Shown piece by piece: positions 1 to 7,777 of a stretch of 64,000 nt of DNA. The notes under the pieces are model-generated. The model ran no database searches and was not told where the DNA came from. It worked only from the letters and a program-made list of their open reading frames with translations. The position numbers and the translations under genes are program-made. The stretch is from Sva-07 sp963715825 (GTDB lineage: Bacteria > Actinomycetota > Acidimicrobiia > Acidimicrobiales > Ilumatobacteraceae). The DNA lies in the NCBI GenBank assembly GCA_963715825.1, contig CAVQSI010000007.1:62001-126000 (forward strand). Reading direction: 5' to 3'. Numbering within the stretch: the stretch's first letter is position 1; each line of letters opens with the position of its first letter.

Positions 1-626
1 CTGGTTCGTCACGTGGATGATCCCGGCATGCCGATCGGCGGCCAACCGCCGAAGCGCAGGCGCAAGGTCGGCGGTGAACGTCGGCTTGCCCCGCTGGTCG
101 TCGACGAACGCCAAGGGCCTGGTCGGGATTCGCGGCCAGGCGCAGCACCAGCTTGACCATGTTGTTGCCGTGCTCACCGCACACCCACGACGTCCGAGCA
201 ATCGCGGCCCCCGGACCGGCCGCGTGTTCGCCGGCCAGCTTCGAGCGGCCGTACACCGACTGCGGGTTGGTGGCGTCGTCCTCCCGGTAGGGGCGATCGA
301 GCGTGCCGTCGAACACGTAGTCGGTGCTGACGTGCACGAGGTGGGCGCCGACGAGCTCACACGCAGCCGACAGGTGCCCGACCGCATCTGCGTTCACGGC
401 GAACGCCAGCGCCTCGTTGGTCTCGCAGAGCGTCGACGGCGGTGTACGCCGCCGCGTTGATGACCGCGTCGGGGCGGACCCGGTCGAGCAGCCCGCGCAC
501 GGCGTCGGCGTCGGTGATGTCGAGATCGGCCTTGGCGACCGCGACGACGTCGTCATCGAGCGATCGGGCGTGTTCGACGACGTCGACACCGAGTTGCCCG
601 GCAGCGCCGGTGACGAGCAGCTTCAC
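1..626 (-). CDS. rmlD: RmlD-type dTDP-4-dehydrorhamnose reductase, 3' end outside window, two frameshifts
   Basis: Family role: NAD(P)H-dependent last step of dTDP-L-rhamnose synthesis for cell-surface glycans. Read from the GTG at 626, the protein opens with a Rossmann loop (VTGAAGQLG) and reaches the hallmark INAAAYTAVD. The frame then breaks near 428-434. Removing one base restores CETNEALAFAVNADAVGHL, the STDYVFDG strand and the catalytic YGRSK. A second break at the GGG at 115-117, again one extra base, restores LAFVDDQRGKPT and then GIIHVTNQ before base 1. The start lies 7 bases after the stop of the LCP gene, so the two are probably co-transcribed, which fits cell-wall glycan assembly. 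I think the indels are assembly errors rather than true decay, because both sides remain well conserved. Confidence 0.85.
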
Positions 627-633
627 AGCCGCC

Positions 634-1641
634 TCACTCCGAGGGCTCCACCGGCGGCGGTGGGCCGATGCCACGGAAGTAGTCGAGAATCGGCTCGGCG
701 CCCGGATCGAGCACGAGCACGGCGTTGCCGTTCTTGGTGACGCCGGAGACCGGGAGCTGGTACTTGTTCAGCCCGGTGCTGAACGCCTTGCGCAGCGTGC
801 CCGCAGCAGCCACCGGGTCGAGGCCCGGATCCATCCGCACCGCCGAGGTTCCCGCGGCGATCAGCTCCGACGCGAGGAACGGATCGGATTGCAGCTTGTC
901 GATCGTGGAGTTCGCCGTCTGCTGGAGGAAGTTCTGCTGACGTTCGATGCGACCGAGGTCCGAGGTCGGATCGGTGCGCCACTGCCCGTCGCGGAACTCT
1001 TCGTAGTAGCGGCTGCGGGCGTACTGCAGCGACTGGAGGCCGTCGAGGGTGTGGCAGCCCGGCTGCACGTCGAGCCCGGTGTTCTTGTCCCGCGTCGGGT
1101 AGAGGAAGCACACCTCGGTCCCGCCGACTGCGTCGACCAGGTCCTTGAAGCCGTTGAAGTCGATGTCGACCACGTGATGGATCGGGATACCGAGCTGCTG
1201 GGTGATCGTGGCCGCCAGGACGTCGGTGCCGTCGCTGTAGGCGGAGTTGATGCGGTTCGGGCTGTCGCGGCCGGCGATGTCGATCCAGAGGTCGCGCGGC
1301 AGGCTGACGATCGAGGCGCCGTTGCCGTCCTCCTCTTGCCGCAGGATCATGATCGTGTCGGAACGGCGGCCGGACACCTCGTTGACGTCGCCGATGCCGC
1401 CGAAGTCGGCGTCGTTGGGATCGGCGTTCTCGCGCGTGTCCGAGCCGATCAGCAGGTAGTTCCGAGCCGGGCCGTCCTGCGGCGTGAGTGCGAGTTCCAG
1501 CCCTTCGATCCGCTCGATGTCGGACGTCCGTGCATTCGCCGCCCGGATCACGCCGAACGCGCCAACCACACCGACGACGGCTGCCAACAGCACGGCGACG
1601 GGCGCGGAGCTGCGACGGCGATGGCGGGTGGGGGCAACCAT
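634..1641 (-). CDS. LytR-CpsA-Psr (LCP) family cell-wall glycopolymer ligase
   Basis: LCP proteins transfer lipid-linked glycopolymers onto peptidoglycan outside the membrane. The 335-residue protein has a basic N-terminus and one membrane anchor (VAVLLAAVVGVVGAFGVIRA). The extracellular LCP domain follows, with SLPRDLWIDI, RINSAYSDG, HHVVDIDFNGFKDLVDAVGG and the arginine-rich SDLGRIERQQNFL. The ATG at 1641 is chosen because translation further upstream runs back into birA, and because a TAGCGT hexamer ends 7 bases before it, as at other genes here. It is followed at 7 bases by rmlD, supporting a role in attaching a rhamnose-containing polymer; the substrate is inference. Confidence 0.9.
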   Translation of the reverse strand: MVAPTRHRRRSSAPVAVLLAAVVGVVGAFGVIRAANARTSDIERIEGLELALTPQDGPARNYLLIGSDTRENADPNDADFGGIGDVNEVSGRRSDTIMILRQEEDGNGASIVSLPRDLWIDIAGRDSPNRINSAYSDGTDVLAATITQQLGIPIHHVVDIDFNGFKDLVDAVGGTEVCFLYPTRDKNTGLDVQPGCHTLDGLQSLQYARSRYYEEFRDGQWRTDPTSDLGRIERQQNFLQQTANSTIDKLQSDPFLASELIAAGTSAVRMDPGLDPVAAAGTLRKAFSTGLNKYQLPVSGVTKNGNAVLVLDPGAEPILDYFRGIGPPPPVEPSE

Positions 1642-1678
1642 TCGACAAACGCTAGTGCGGGACCGGACGGCGCCAACG

Positions 1679-2413
1679 TCACCGTCCGCGGACGTGGACC
1701 ACGTCGCCGACGTCGAGTTCGTGGTGCACCCCCGCCTCGTCGACCACCACGAGGCGACCGGTCGGGTCGACGTCGATCGCGCGCCCGAGCAACGTCGCAC
1801 CCGCCGGGAGTTCGATGCGGACGTTGCGTCCGAGCGTCACGAGTTCGGCGCGATAGGGCGCTGCGATGTCGGCGGGCAGGGCATCGATCTCATCGAGGAG
1901 CGCACACAGCAGGCGAGCCGGAGTCACCGTGTCGGCCCCGAGGGCGGCCGCCCCGTCGATGGCCCAGCCGACGTTGAGGCCCATGCCCACGACCGCAGCG
2001 TCTCGGCCCGGTACTCGTTGGGCCAGGATGCCGGCGAGTTTGCGCTCGCCGAGCAGCACGTCGTTGGGCCACTTGAGCCCGACGGTCGCACCGATCTCGG
2101 GCTCGACGAAGCGCCGCACCGCACCCACTGCGGCGAGTCCGATCCGATGGGTGACCTCGGCAGCGACGGTCGGAATCGGCGCGACGACGATCGAGACGAG
2201 CAAATTCACTCCCGGCGGCGCCTCCCATCGCCGATCGAGACGTCCGCGGCCGGCCGTCTGATGATCGGCGGCCAGCACGGTTCGGTCGCCCGCCGAACCG
2301 TCGAGGACGTGCTCGATCAGGTCGGCGTTGGTGCTCCCGGTCTCGGCGACGTGACGGACATCCCAGCCCGCGGGCCACGCCACCGCACCCCAGATGTCTC
2401 CGTCGGTGGCCAC
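1679..2413 (-). CDS. birA: Biotin--[acetyl-CoA-carboxylase] ligase
   Basis: Biotin protein ligase activates biotin to biotinyl-AMP and attaches it to the lysine of biotin carboxyl carrier domains. Visible motifs are ETGSTNADL near the N-terminus, the biotinyl-AMP loop GRGRLDRRW, KWPNDVLL, and a C-terminal SH3-like domain ending in VVVDEAGVHHELDVGDVVHV. There is no N-terminal winged helix, so this is the group I enzyme without repressor function. The GTG at 2413 is preceded at 7 bases by a CAATGT hexamer. It is divergent from, and only 19 bases from, the start of its likely substrate, the carboxylase alpha chain. Confidence 0.93.
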   Translation of the reverse strand: MATDGDIWGAVAWPAGWDVRHVAETGSTNADLIEHVLDGSAGDRTVLAADHQTAGRGRLDRRWEAPPGVNLLVSIVVAPIPTVAAEVTHRIGLAAVGAVRRFVEPEIGATVGLKWPNDVLLGERKLAGILAQRVPGRDAAVVGMGLNVGWAIDGAAALGADTVTPARLLCALLDEIDALPADIAAPYRAELVTLGRNVRIELPAGATLLGRAIDVDPTGRLVVVDEAGVHHELDVGDVVHVRGR

Positions 2414-2419
2414 GGCCCC

Positions 2420-2426
2420 TACATTG
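2420..2426. promoter_or_regulatory. Overlapping divergent -10 elements of birA and the carboxylase gene
   Basis: On the plus strand TACATT (2420-2425) ends 7 bases before the carboxylase GTG at 2433. On the minus strand CAATGT (2426-2421) ends 7 bases before the birA GTG at 2413. The two hexamers share five base pairs, so polymerase could melt for only one direction at a time. Assignment as -10 elements rests on the same spacing recurring at about thirty other genes in the window. Confidence 0.55.
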
Positions 2427-2432
2427 GCATCC

Positions 2433-4208
2433 GTGCTCAAGAAGATCCTGATCGCCAACCGAGGCGAAATCGCCGTCCGAGTCATCCGCGCCGCCCGCGA
2501 AATGGGGATCCCCACCGTGGCGGTGTATTCCGAGCTCGATCGCGACGCACTGCACGTGCGACTCGCCGACGAGGCGTACGCCCTCGGCGGTCAGACCGCT
2601 GCCGAGAGCTACATCAACACCGAGGTGATGCTCGACGTCATCAAGCGCAGTGGCGCCGACTCGGTGCACCCGGGCTACGGGTTCTTCTCCGAGAACGCGG
2701 ACTTCGCTCGGGCGATCGCCGAGATGGGCGTCGAGTTCATCGGCCCACCGGCCTCCGCGATGGACGAGATGTCCGACAAGGTGTCGAGCCGGCTCGCGGC
2801 GATCCGCGGTGGCGCTCCGGTGGTGCCGGGCACCACCGAGTTCGCCCAGGGGCCCGACGAGATCAAGGCGTTCGGCAACGAGTTCGGCTGGCCGGTGTGC
2901 ATCAAGGCGGCGTTCGGTGGCGGCGGCCGCGGCATGAAGGTCGTGCAGAAGGAGGCGGACGTCGACGATGCAATGGCGAGCGCGCAGCGCGAGGCCAAGG
3001 CATTCTTCGGGCGCGACGAGGTCTACGTCGAGCGCTACCTGACCTGGCCGCGCCACGTCGAGATCCAGCTGGTCGGCGACAAGCACGGCAACTGCGTGTG
3101 GATCTCGTCGCGCGACTGCTCGGCGCAGCGGCGTCACCAGAAGCTCGTCGAGGAAGCTCCGGCACCGGACCTGCCCGACGGCGTCGAGCAGGCGATGGGC
3201 GAAGCAGCGGTCAAGGCCGCCAAAGCGGTCGGGTACTACGGCGCCGGCACCGTCGAGTTCATCTTCCAGGACGGCGAGTTCTTCTTCCTCGAGATGAACA
3301 CCCGCCTCCAGGTCGAGCACCCGGTCAGCGAGATGATCACCGACATCGACCTGGTCGAATGGCAGATCCGCGTGGCCGCCGGCGAGGAACTCCCGATGAC
3401 CCAGGCCGAGGTCGACGCCGCCCGCCGCGGCCACTCGATCGAGATCCGCATCAACGCCGAGGACGTCGCCGAGGGCAAGTTCCTGCCGTCGCCGGGACCG
3501 ATCACCAAGCTGCTGGCGCCGGACGGATTCGGCGTGCGTTTCGACTCGGGCTACCACTCGGGCGACGAGATCAGCCAGTACTACGACAACCTCGTGGGCA
3601 AGCTCGTCGTGTGGGGTCGCGACCGCGACGTGGCGATCGCCCGCACGATCCGGGCGCTCGACGAACTGGTCGTCGAAGGGGTCGCCACCACCATCCCTGC
3701 CGATCTCGCCATCCTGAAGCACCCCGACTTCCAGGCGGTCACGCACTCGACGAAGTGGGTCGAAGAGGTGCTCGACCTGACCGGACTGGGCGGCAAGGCC
3801 GAGTCGACCGCACCCGAATCCGACGACGACGACGCCGAGCCGAAGGTCAAGCGCTCGACGACCGTCGAGGTCAACGGCAAGCGCTTCGACGTCAACATGT
3901 GGGTGCCCGAGACGCCCGCGATCGCGGTGGCCGCCGGTGCGGCGCCGAAGAAGCCCAAGCGGGGCGGGAGCAGCGGCGGCGGCGGGGCGATCGCGTCCGG
4001 GTCGGTCGAGGCACCGATGCAGGGCACGATCGTCAAGGTGCTCGTCGAGGTCGGTCAGGCCGTCGAGGTCGGCGCCGGGATCGTGGTGCTCGAAGCGATG
4101 AAGATGGAGAACCAGATCAACGCCGAGAAGGCCGGCACGGTCAAGGAGATCAAGGTCACCGCTGGCGACACCGTCGGTGGTGGCGACATCCTCGCCGTCA
4201 TCGAGTGA
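2433..4208 (+). CDS. accA: Acyl-CoA carboxylase alpha subunit (biotin carboxylase plus BCCP)
   Basis: This 591-residue protein carboxylates biotin with ATP and bicarbonate and carries it to a carboxyltransferase beta subunit, which is not in this window. The N-terminal biotin carboxylase part opens with KKILIANRGEIAVRVIRA and contains the ATP-grasp loop GGGGRGMKVV, FLEMNTRLQVEHPVSE and the C-terminal carboxylase domain. A Gly/Ser-rich hinge at about residues 520-530 leads to the biotinyl domain with the biotinylated lysine in EAMKMEN and the closing GDILAVIE. Actinobacterial relatives serve acetyl-, propionyl- or 3-methylcrotonyl-CoA carboxylases; which one cannot be told from this chain. GTG at 2433 matches the conserved N-terminus. 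Confidence 0.95.
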   Translation: MLKKILIANRGEIAVRVIRAAREMGIPTVAVYSELDRDALHVRLADEAYALGGQTAAESYINTEVMLDVIKRSGADSVHPGYGFFSENADFARAIAEMGVEFIGPPASAMDEMSDKVSSRLAAIRGGAPVVPGTTEFAQGPDEIKAFGNEFGWPVCIKAAFGGGGRGMKVVQKEADVDDAMASAQREAKAFFGRDEVYVERYLTWPRHVEIQLVGDKHGNCVWISSRDCSAQRRHQKLVEEAPAPDLPDGVEQAMGEAAVKAAKAVGYYGAGTVEFIFQDGEFFFLEMNTRLQVEHPVSEMITDIDLVEWQIRVAAGEELPMTQAEVDAARRGHSIEIRINAEDVAEGKFLPSPGPITKLLAPDGFGVRFDSGYHSGDEISQYYDNLVGKLVVWGRDRDVAIARTIRALDELVVEGVATTIPADLAILKHPDFQAVTHSTKWVEEVLDLTGLGGKAESTAPESDDDDAEPKVKRSTTVEVNGKRFDVNMWVPETPAIAVAAGAAPKKPKRGGSSGGGGAIASGSVEAPMQGTIVKVLVEVGQAVEVGAGIVVLEAMKMENQINAEKAGTVKEIKVTAGDTVGGGDILAVIE

Positions 4209-4226
4209 CGAGCCAGACGTTGCGGG

Positions 4227-4385
4227 TCAGGCGTTGAGCGTGCGACTCATCGCCGATCGGGCCTGATCCAGGTCGCGACGGGCGCGGGCGAGGTCGGCGA
4301 TGTCGGCGTGGTTACGGCGAGCATCGTCGCGGCGCTTCCAGGCCTCGAGGAGCTGCTGGAACGCAGCGTTCATCTGATCGTTCAT
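4227..4385 (-). CDS. Small conserved-looking protein, 52 residues, unknown function
   Basis: I do not recognise this protein. From ATG at 4385 it is almost entirely helical and highly charged, with alternating acidic and basic residues (LEAWKRRDDARRNHADIADLARARRDLDQARSAM), no cysteine and no membrane segment. A TAGCGT hexamer lies 8 bases upstream of the ATG. It lies tail to tail with the carboxylase gene and divergent from the Lrp-type regulator. A short coiled coil or helical hairpin is likely. Confidence 0.6.
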   Translation of the reverse strand: MNDQMNAAFQQLLEAWKRRDDARRNHADIADLARARRDLDQARSAMSRTLNA

Positions 4386-4440
4386 GGCAGGGAACGCTAG
4401 GTCGAGTCCGCAGTCGAACCACGTTGGCAACCATGTATCT

Positions 4441-4504
4441 TGCCGTCAGACGGCATGAAATGCTTTGCTTTCGTTAGCCTTCTCATGCATGGCTTACGAA
4501 AGCA
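4441..4504. promoter_or_regulatory. Operator region of the Lrp-type regulator: two inverted repeats
   Basis: A perfect 15-base palindrome, TGCCGTC-A-GACGGCA, occupies 4441-4455. A second inverted repeat pairs TGCTTTCGTTAGCC (4466-4479) with GGCTTACGAAAGCA (4491-4504), 13 of 14 positions matching, around an 11-base spacer. The second arm ends 9 bases before the regulator's ATG and overlaps the likely -10 element CAAGAT (4503-4508). The region is distinctly richer in A and T than its surroundings. Autoregulation by the adjacent Lrp/AsnC protein is the natural reading. Confidence 0.65.
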
Positions 4505-4513
4505 AGATCTCCG

Positions 4514-4978
4514 ATGTTCGTGCTCGATGACATCAACCGGGATCTGCTCGACCTGCTGCAGACCGACGGTCGCATGTCGTACAAGGAACTCGGCGAACGG
4601 ATCGGTCTCACAGCACCGGCGGTGGCCGAGCGGATCCGCAAACTGGAGGACGCCGGAGTGATCCGCGGGTACCGCGCAGTGGTCGACTACGAAGCACTCG
4701 GGTTTCCGATCCTCAGCATCATCCGCCTCAACGCCCCCGGCCAGGCGAGCGACGTCGACGACACGGTTCGCGGAATTCCCGAGGTGATCGAGGCCAACCG
4801 GGTCACCGGCTCGGAGTCGCACGTGATTCGCGCCCGGGTGCGCAGCACCCGACACCTCGAGGAACTCCTCCACCAGCTCTGGACCGCCGGCGACTCGACG
4901 ACCAACATCGTGACCAGCTCGCCGGTCCCCCGCCGCCCGATGAACCTCGCAGCGACGAACGCTGGCCGCGACGTCTGA
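4514..4978 (+). CDS. Lrp/AsnC family transcriptional regulator
   Basis: This 154-residue protein has the Lrp layout. An N-terminal winged helix (LDDINRDLLDLLQTDGRMSY, then KELGERIGLTAPAVAERIRKLEDAGVI) is followed by a linker strand (GYRAVVDYEALGF) and an RAM-type effector domain containing VTGSESHVIRARV. Members form octamers that bind amino acids and control metabolism of those amino acids. The operator immediately upstream suggests autoregulation. The neighbouring flavoprotein gene is convergent, so other targets are not visible here. Confidence 0.9.
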   Translation: MFVLDDINRDLLDLLQTDGRMSYKELGERIGLTAPAVAERIRKLEDAGVIRGYRAVVDYEALGFPILSIIRLNAPGQASDVDDTVRGIPEVIEANRVTGSESHVIRARVRSTRHLEELLHQLWTAGDSTTNIVTSSPVPRRPMNLAATNAGRDV

Positions 4979-4986
4979 GCTCGCGA

Positions 4987-6348
4987 CTACTCGGCGGCTT
5001 CGCTGAGGGCTTCGCTGAGGGCCGGGTGCACCAGGATGCTCTCGGCGAGATCGGTGACCGTCAGCCCGGCGGTGACGGCGACGGCGATCACCGAGATCAG
5101 CTCGGCCGCTTGGCGTCCGACGATCGATCCGCCGAGCACCTCGCCGGTGGCCGGGTCGGAGATGATCTTCACGAACCCCTTGGTGTCGTTGTTGATCATC
5201 GCCTTGGCCGTCGACGAGAACGGAACCTTGGTCACCCGGATCTTGCGGCCCGAGCTGAACGCCTCGGCTTCGGCGAGGCCGACGTCGGCGATCTCCGGCT
5301 CGGTGAAGATCGCCGAAGCGGCCTTGTCGTAGTCGAGATGACGGTGGCTGCGGGTGTGGCCGCCCATGATGTGCTCGGCGATCTTGCGGCCCTGCATCGA
5401 GGCGACCGACGACAACGGCAGCTTGCCGCTGATGTCACCGGCGGCGTAGATGTGCCCGACGTTGGTGACGCAGTGCTGGTTGATGTCGACGTAGCCCCAC
5501 TGATTGACCTCGACCCCCGCAGCGTCGAGGCCGACGTCCTCGGTGTTGGGGATCGAGCCGATCGCGAGCACGGCGTGCGTGGACGTGACCGACCGGCCGT
5601 CGTCGCAACGAACGGTGACGTCGTCGTCGGTGCGTTCGATCGACTCGGCGCGCGCTCCCATCAGCAGCTTGACACCGCGCCGCATGAACTCCTCTTCGAG
5701 CACGGCGGCGACCTCGGGGTCCTTGCCGGGCAGCACCTGCTGACGGCTCACCACCAGGGTGACCTTGGATCCGAACGACGAGAACATGTGGACGAACTCG
5801 ACGCCGGTGACCCCGGAGCCGACCACGGTGATGCTCTCGGGGAAGATCTTCGGCGGATAGCAGTCGCGGGTGGTGAGGATCCGGTCGCCGTCGGGCTGAC
5901 ACCACTCGGGGATGCGCGGTCGTGACCCGGTCGACACCAGTGCGGCATCGAACTCGACCGTCTCGACGCCGTTGGGCCCGTCGACGGTGGCGGTGTGTGG
6001 GCCGGTGAAACGACCCGTGCCGCGAATGATGCGCACACCCTGGCTCGCGAGCAACGCCGTCGTGTTGCCGCTCATCGTGTCCTTGATCCACTCGATCCGG
6101 TCGGTGAGGGTGCCGACATCGACGTTCGTGTCGACGTTTTCCAGACCCATCCCACCGATCGCACGGGTGCGGCTGATCGCACGGCCGGTGGCGATCATCG
6201 ACTTCGACGGGATGCAGTCCCACAGGTGGGCGGCACCACCGACCACCTCACGCTCGACCATCACGACCTCGGCGCCGAGGCGGGCCGCGGTGGTCGCTGC
6301 GATGTTGCCGGCGGGACCGCCACCGATGATGAGGAATCGTGTGGGCAT
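4987..6348 (-). CDS. LpdA-like FAD/NAD(P)-dependent oxidoreductase lacking the redox disulfide
   Basis: This 453-residue flavoprotein has the pyridine nucleotide-disulfide reductase fold: FAD loop IIGGGPAGNIAA, NAD(P) loop VVGSGVTGVEF, second FAD motif YAAGDISG, and a C-terminal dimer domain with HPALSE. The usual CxxxxC active-site pair is not intact: the stretch reads GGAAHLWDCIPSKS, so the first cysteine is alanine. Mycobacterial LpdA (Rv3303c) has the same loss and acts as an NAD(P)H:quinone reductase rather than a lipoamide dehydrogenase, so I favour that role. The ATG overlaps the stop of the upstream peptidase gene (TGATG), indicating translational coupling. Confidence 0.85.
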   Translation of the reverse strand: MPTRFLIIGGGPAGNIAATTAARLGAEVVMVEREVVGGAAHLWDCIPSKSMIATGRAISRTRAIGGMGLENVDTNVDVGTLTDRIEWIKDTMSGNTTALLASQGVRIIRGTGRFTGPHTATVDGPNGVETVEFDAALVSTGSRPRIPEWCQPDGDRILTTRDCYPPKIFPESITVVGSGVTGVEFVHMFSSFGSKVTLVVSRQQVLPGKDPEVAAVLEEEFMRRGVKLLMGARAESIERTDDDVTVRCDDGRSVTSTHAVLAIGSIPNTEDVGLDAAGVEVNQWGYVDINQHCVTNVGHIYAAGDISGKLPLSSVASMQGRKIAEHIMGGHTRSHRHLDYDKAASAIFTEPEIADVGLAEAEAFSSGRKIRVTKVPFSSTAKAMINNDTKGFVKIISDPATGEVLGGSIVGRQAAELISVIAVAVTAGLTVTDLAESILVHPALSEALSEAAE

Positions 6349-7685
6349 CAATGGTCTCCTGAGAACATTCCGTCGTCGGCGAAGAAGTTGTCGATGCCTG
6401 CCTGGTCGGTGCTGAGCGACAGCGGACCGGTGTTCTGGCACCAACGCGACGGGTAGGGCAGCAGGTCGCGGCGTTCGCCGACGTACTCGAAGTGCATGCC
6501 GTCCGGCGTCAGGAAGTTCCCACCCCACGCGAAGCCGTGCTTGCGGAAGACCTGGACAGCCGTGCAGCCGCCCGGGTTGGTGGCGAAGTCGGGAGGGGCG
6601 CAACCCTGGCAGGACCCGACGGTGTTGGTGTCGAACGCCATCCCCCACGAGTGCCGAGAGAGGAATCCGAGGCTGCTGTCGGGGGTCAGCCGGTTGAAGC
6701 GGGCGAGGTGGCAGCCGCCGTAGGTGTTCGAGTTCGTCACGTCGATGGTGCCTGCCAGGCCGCGCACGGCGAGTTCGGCGAGCGCTGCGCGCAGCGCCGG
6801 CTCGACGACGTTGTGGCACCGGGCCCGAATCGGGATCGAGTTGTTCAGCAGCACGCGGCCCGACGGCAGGCTGGCGGCGGTCCAGGCGTCGTCCTGGCTG
6901 ACCGAGCCGTTGGCGTTGACTCGGTAGGCGAACTCGCCGAGCTTGGCCTTGGTCTCGGCCATGCCGATCGTGTCGTCGGGATCGGGCGGGTCCCAGCTCC
7001 GACGGAGACGCACCGAGGTCGACACGAGCCCGTTCGCTGCGAGTGCGCTGTCGATCGCTGCTCGCGACGAGAAGCCCCAGATGACCGCTCGACGCAGCTC
7101 GAAGATGCCGAGGCGTTCGCCGGCTTCGGGCGACATGAGGAACTCGGCACCGCCGACGCGGTTCGCCGGGAGCACCGCAGCGACGCGGAACGACACCGTG
7201 GTGCCGGACGAGGCGGTGAGCAGGACGGTGTCGCCGGCTCGGGCGCCGCGCAGGTCCGCCGACACCTCGCCCATCACGAGCGAGTCGGCGGTCAGGTACT
7301 GAGCGACGTCGTCGCCCATCGTGCGGGCCACGACGTTGCGCGGCAGCACGGTGGTGCCCATCGGGTAGGCGAAGCCGAGCGGCGGGAGCTGCACCGCAGC
7401 AGCCCCGCGGTACAACCCGGTCATCGGGACGCTGGCGGAGCGGCCGAACGCGAGCGTGCCACCTGCCGCACGCGCCGCTGCCTCGGCATTGGCAGCCACC
7501 TCGGGTTTGAGGACGCCGGAGTTGAAGATCGTCACGACGTCGGCGGCGACCGGTGTGACCCGCTCGGCCTGGCGGGTCGCGGTGACCGGCCGGTCGATGG
7601 AATCCTCGGGGCCGAGTGCCACGACCGGGAGTCCGATCCCCAGAGCGAGCATGCCGATGAGGGCGATCTTGGTCCGAGCACGCAC
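6348..7685 (-). CDS. Secreted M15-type D-alanyl-D-alanine carboxypeptidase-like protein
   Basis: The 445-residue protein starts with an export signal or anchor (ALIGMLALGIGLPVVAL). The N-terminal 260 residues match nothing I recognise. The C-terminus is a zinc peptidase of family M15: SRHSWGMAFDTN supplies the His and Asp ligands and GMHFEYV the third ligand and catalytic acid. Paired cysteines (GSCQGC) fit an extracytoplasmic location. Such enzymes trim peptidoglycan stem peptides. The GTG at 7685 has a TACTCT hexamer ending 6 bases upstream. Confidence 0.8.
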   Translation of the reverse strand: MRARTKIALIGMLALGIGLPVVALGPEDSIDRPVTATRQAERVTPVAADVVTIFNSGVLKPEVAANAEAAARAAGGTLAFGRSASVPMTGLYRGAAAVQLPPLGFAYPMGTTVLPRNVVARTMGDDVAQYLTADSLVMGEVSADLRGARAGDTVLLTASSGTTVSFRVAAVLPANRVGGAEFLMSPEAGERLGIFELRRAVIWGFSSRAAIDSALAANGLVSTSVRLRRSWDPPDPDDTIGMAETKAKLGEFAYRVNANGSVSQDDAWTAASLPSGRVLLNNSIPIRARCHNVVEPALRAALAELAVRGLAGTIDVTNSNTYGGCHLARFNRLTPDSSLGFLSRHSWGMAFDTNTVGSCQGCAPPDFATNPGGCTAVQVFRKHGFAWGGNFLTPDGMHFEYVGERRDLLPYPSRWCQNTGPLSLSTDQAGIDNFFADDGMFSGDH

Positions 7686-7777
7686 GGCACCAGAGTACGG
7701 TCTCCGTCGGTCGATCGGACGGCAGGTCGGGAACCGAACGCGCATCGCCACGACTCGTTCGATACCGTCGGGGAACC

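Noticed and set aside
1484..4237. A 917-codon plus-strand open frame spanning birA and the carboxylase gene
   Set aside because: It is a shadow of real genes in GC-rich DNA: the translation is Arg/Gly/Pro-rich without domains, while birA and the carboxylase on their own frames have full motif sets. Many similar long frames elsewhere were left out for the same reason.
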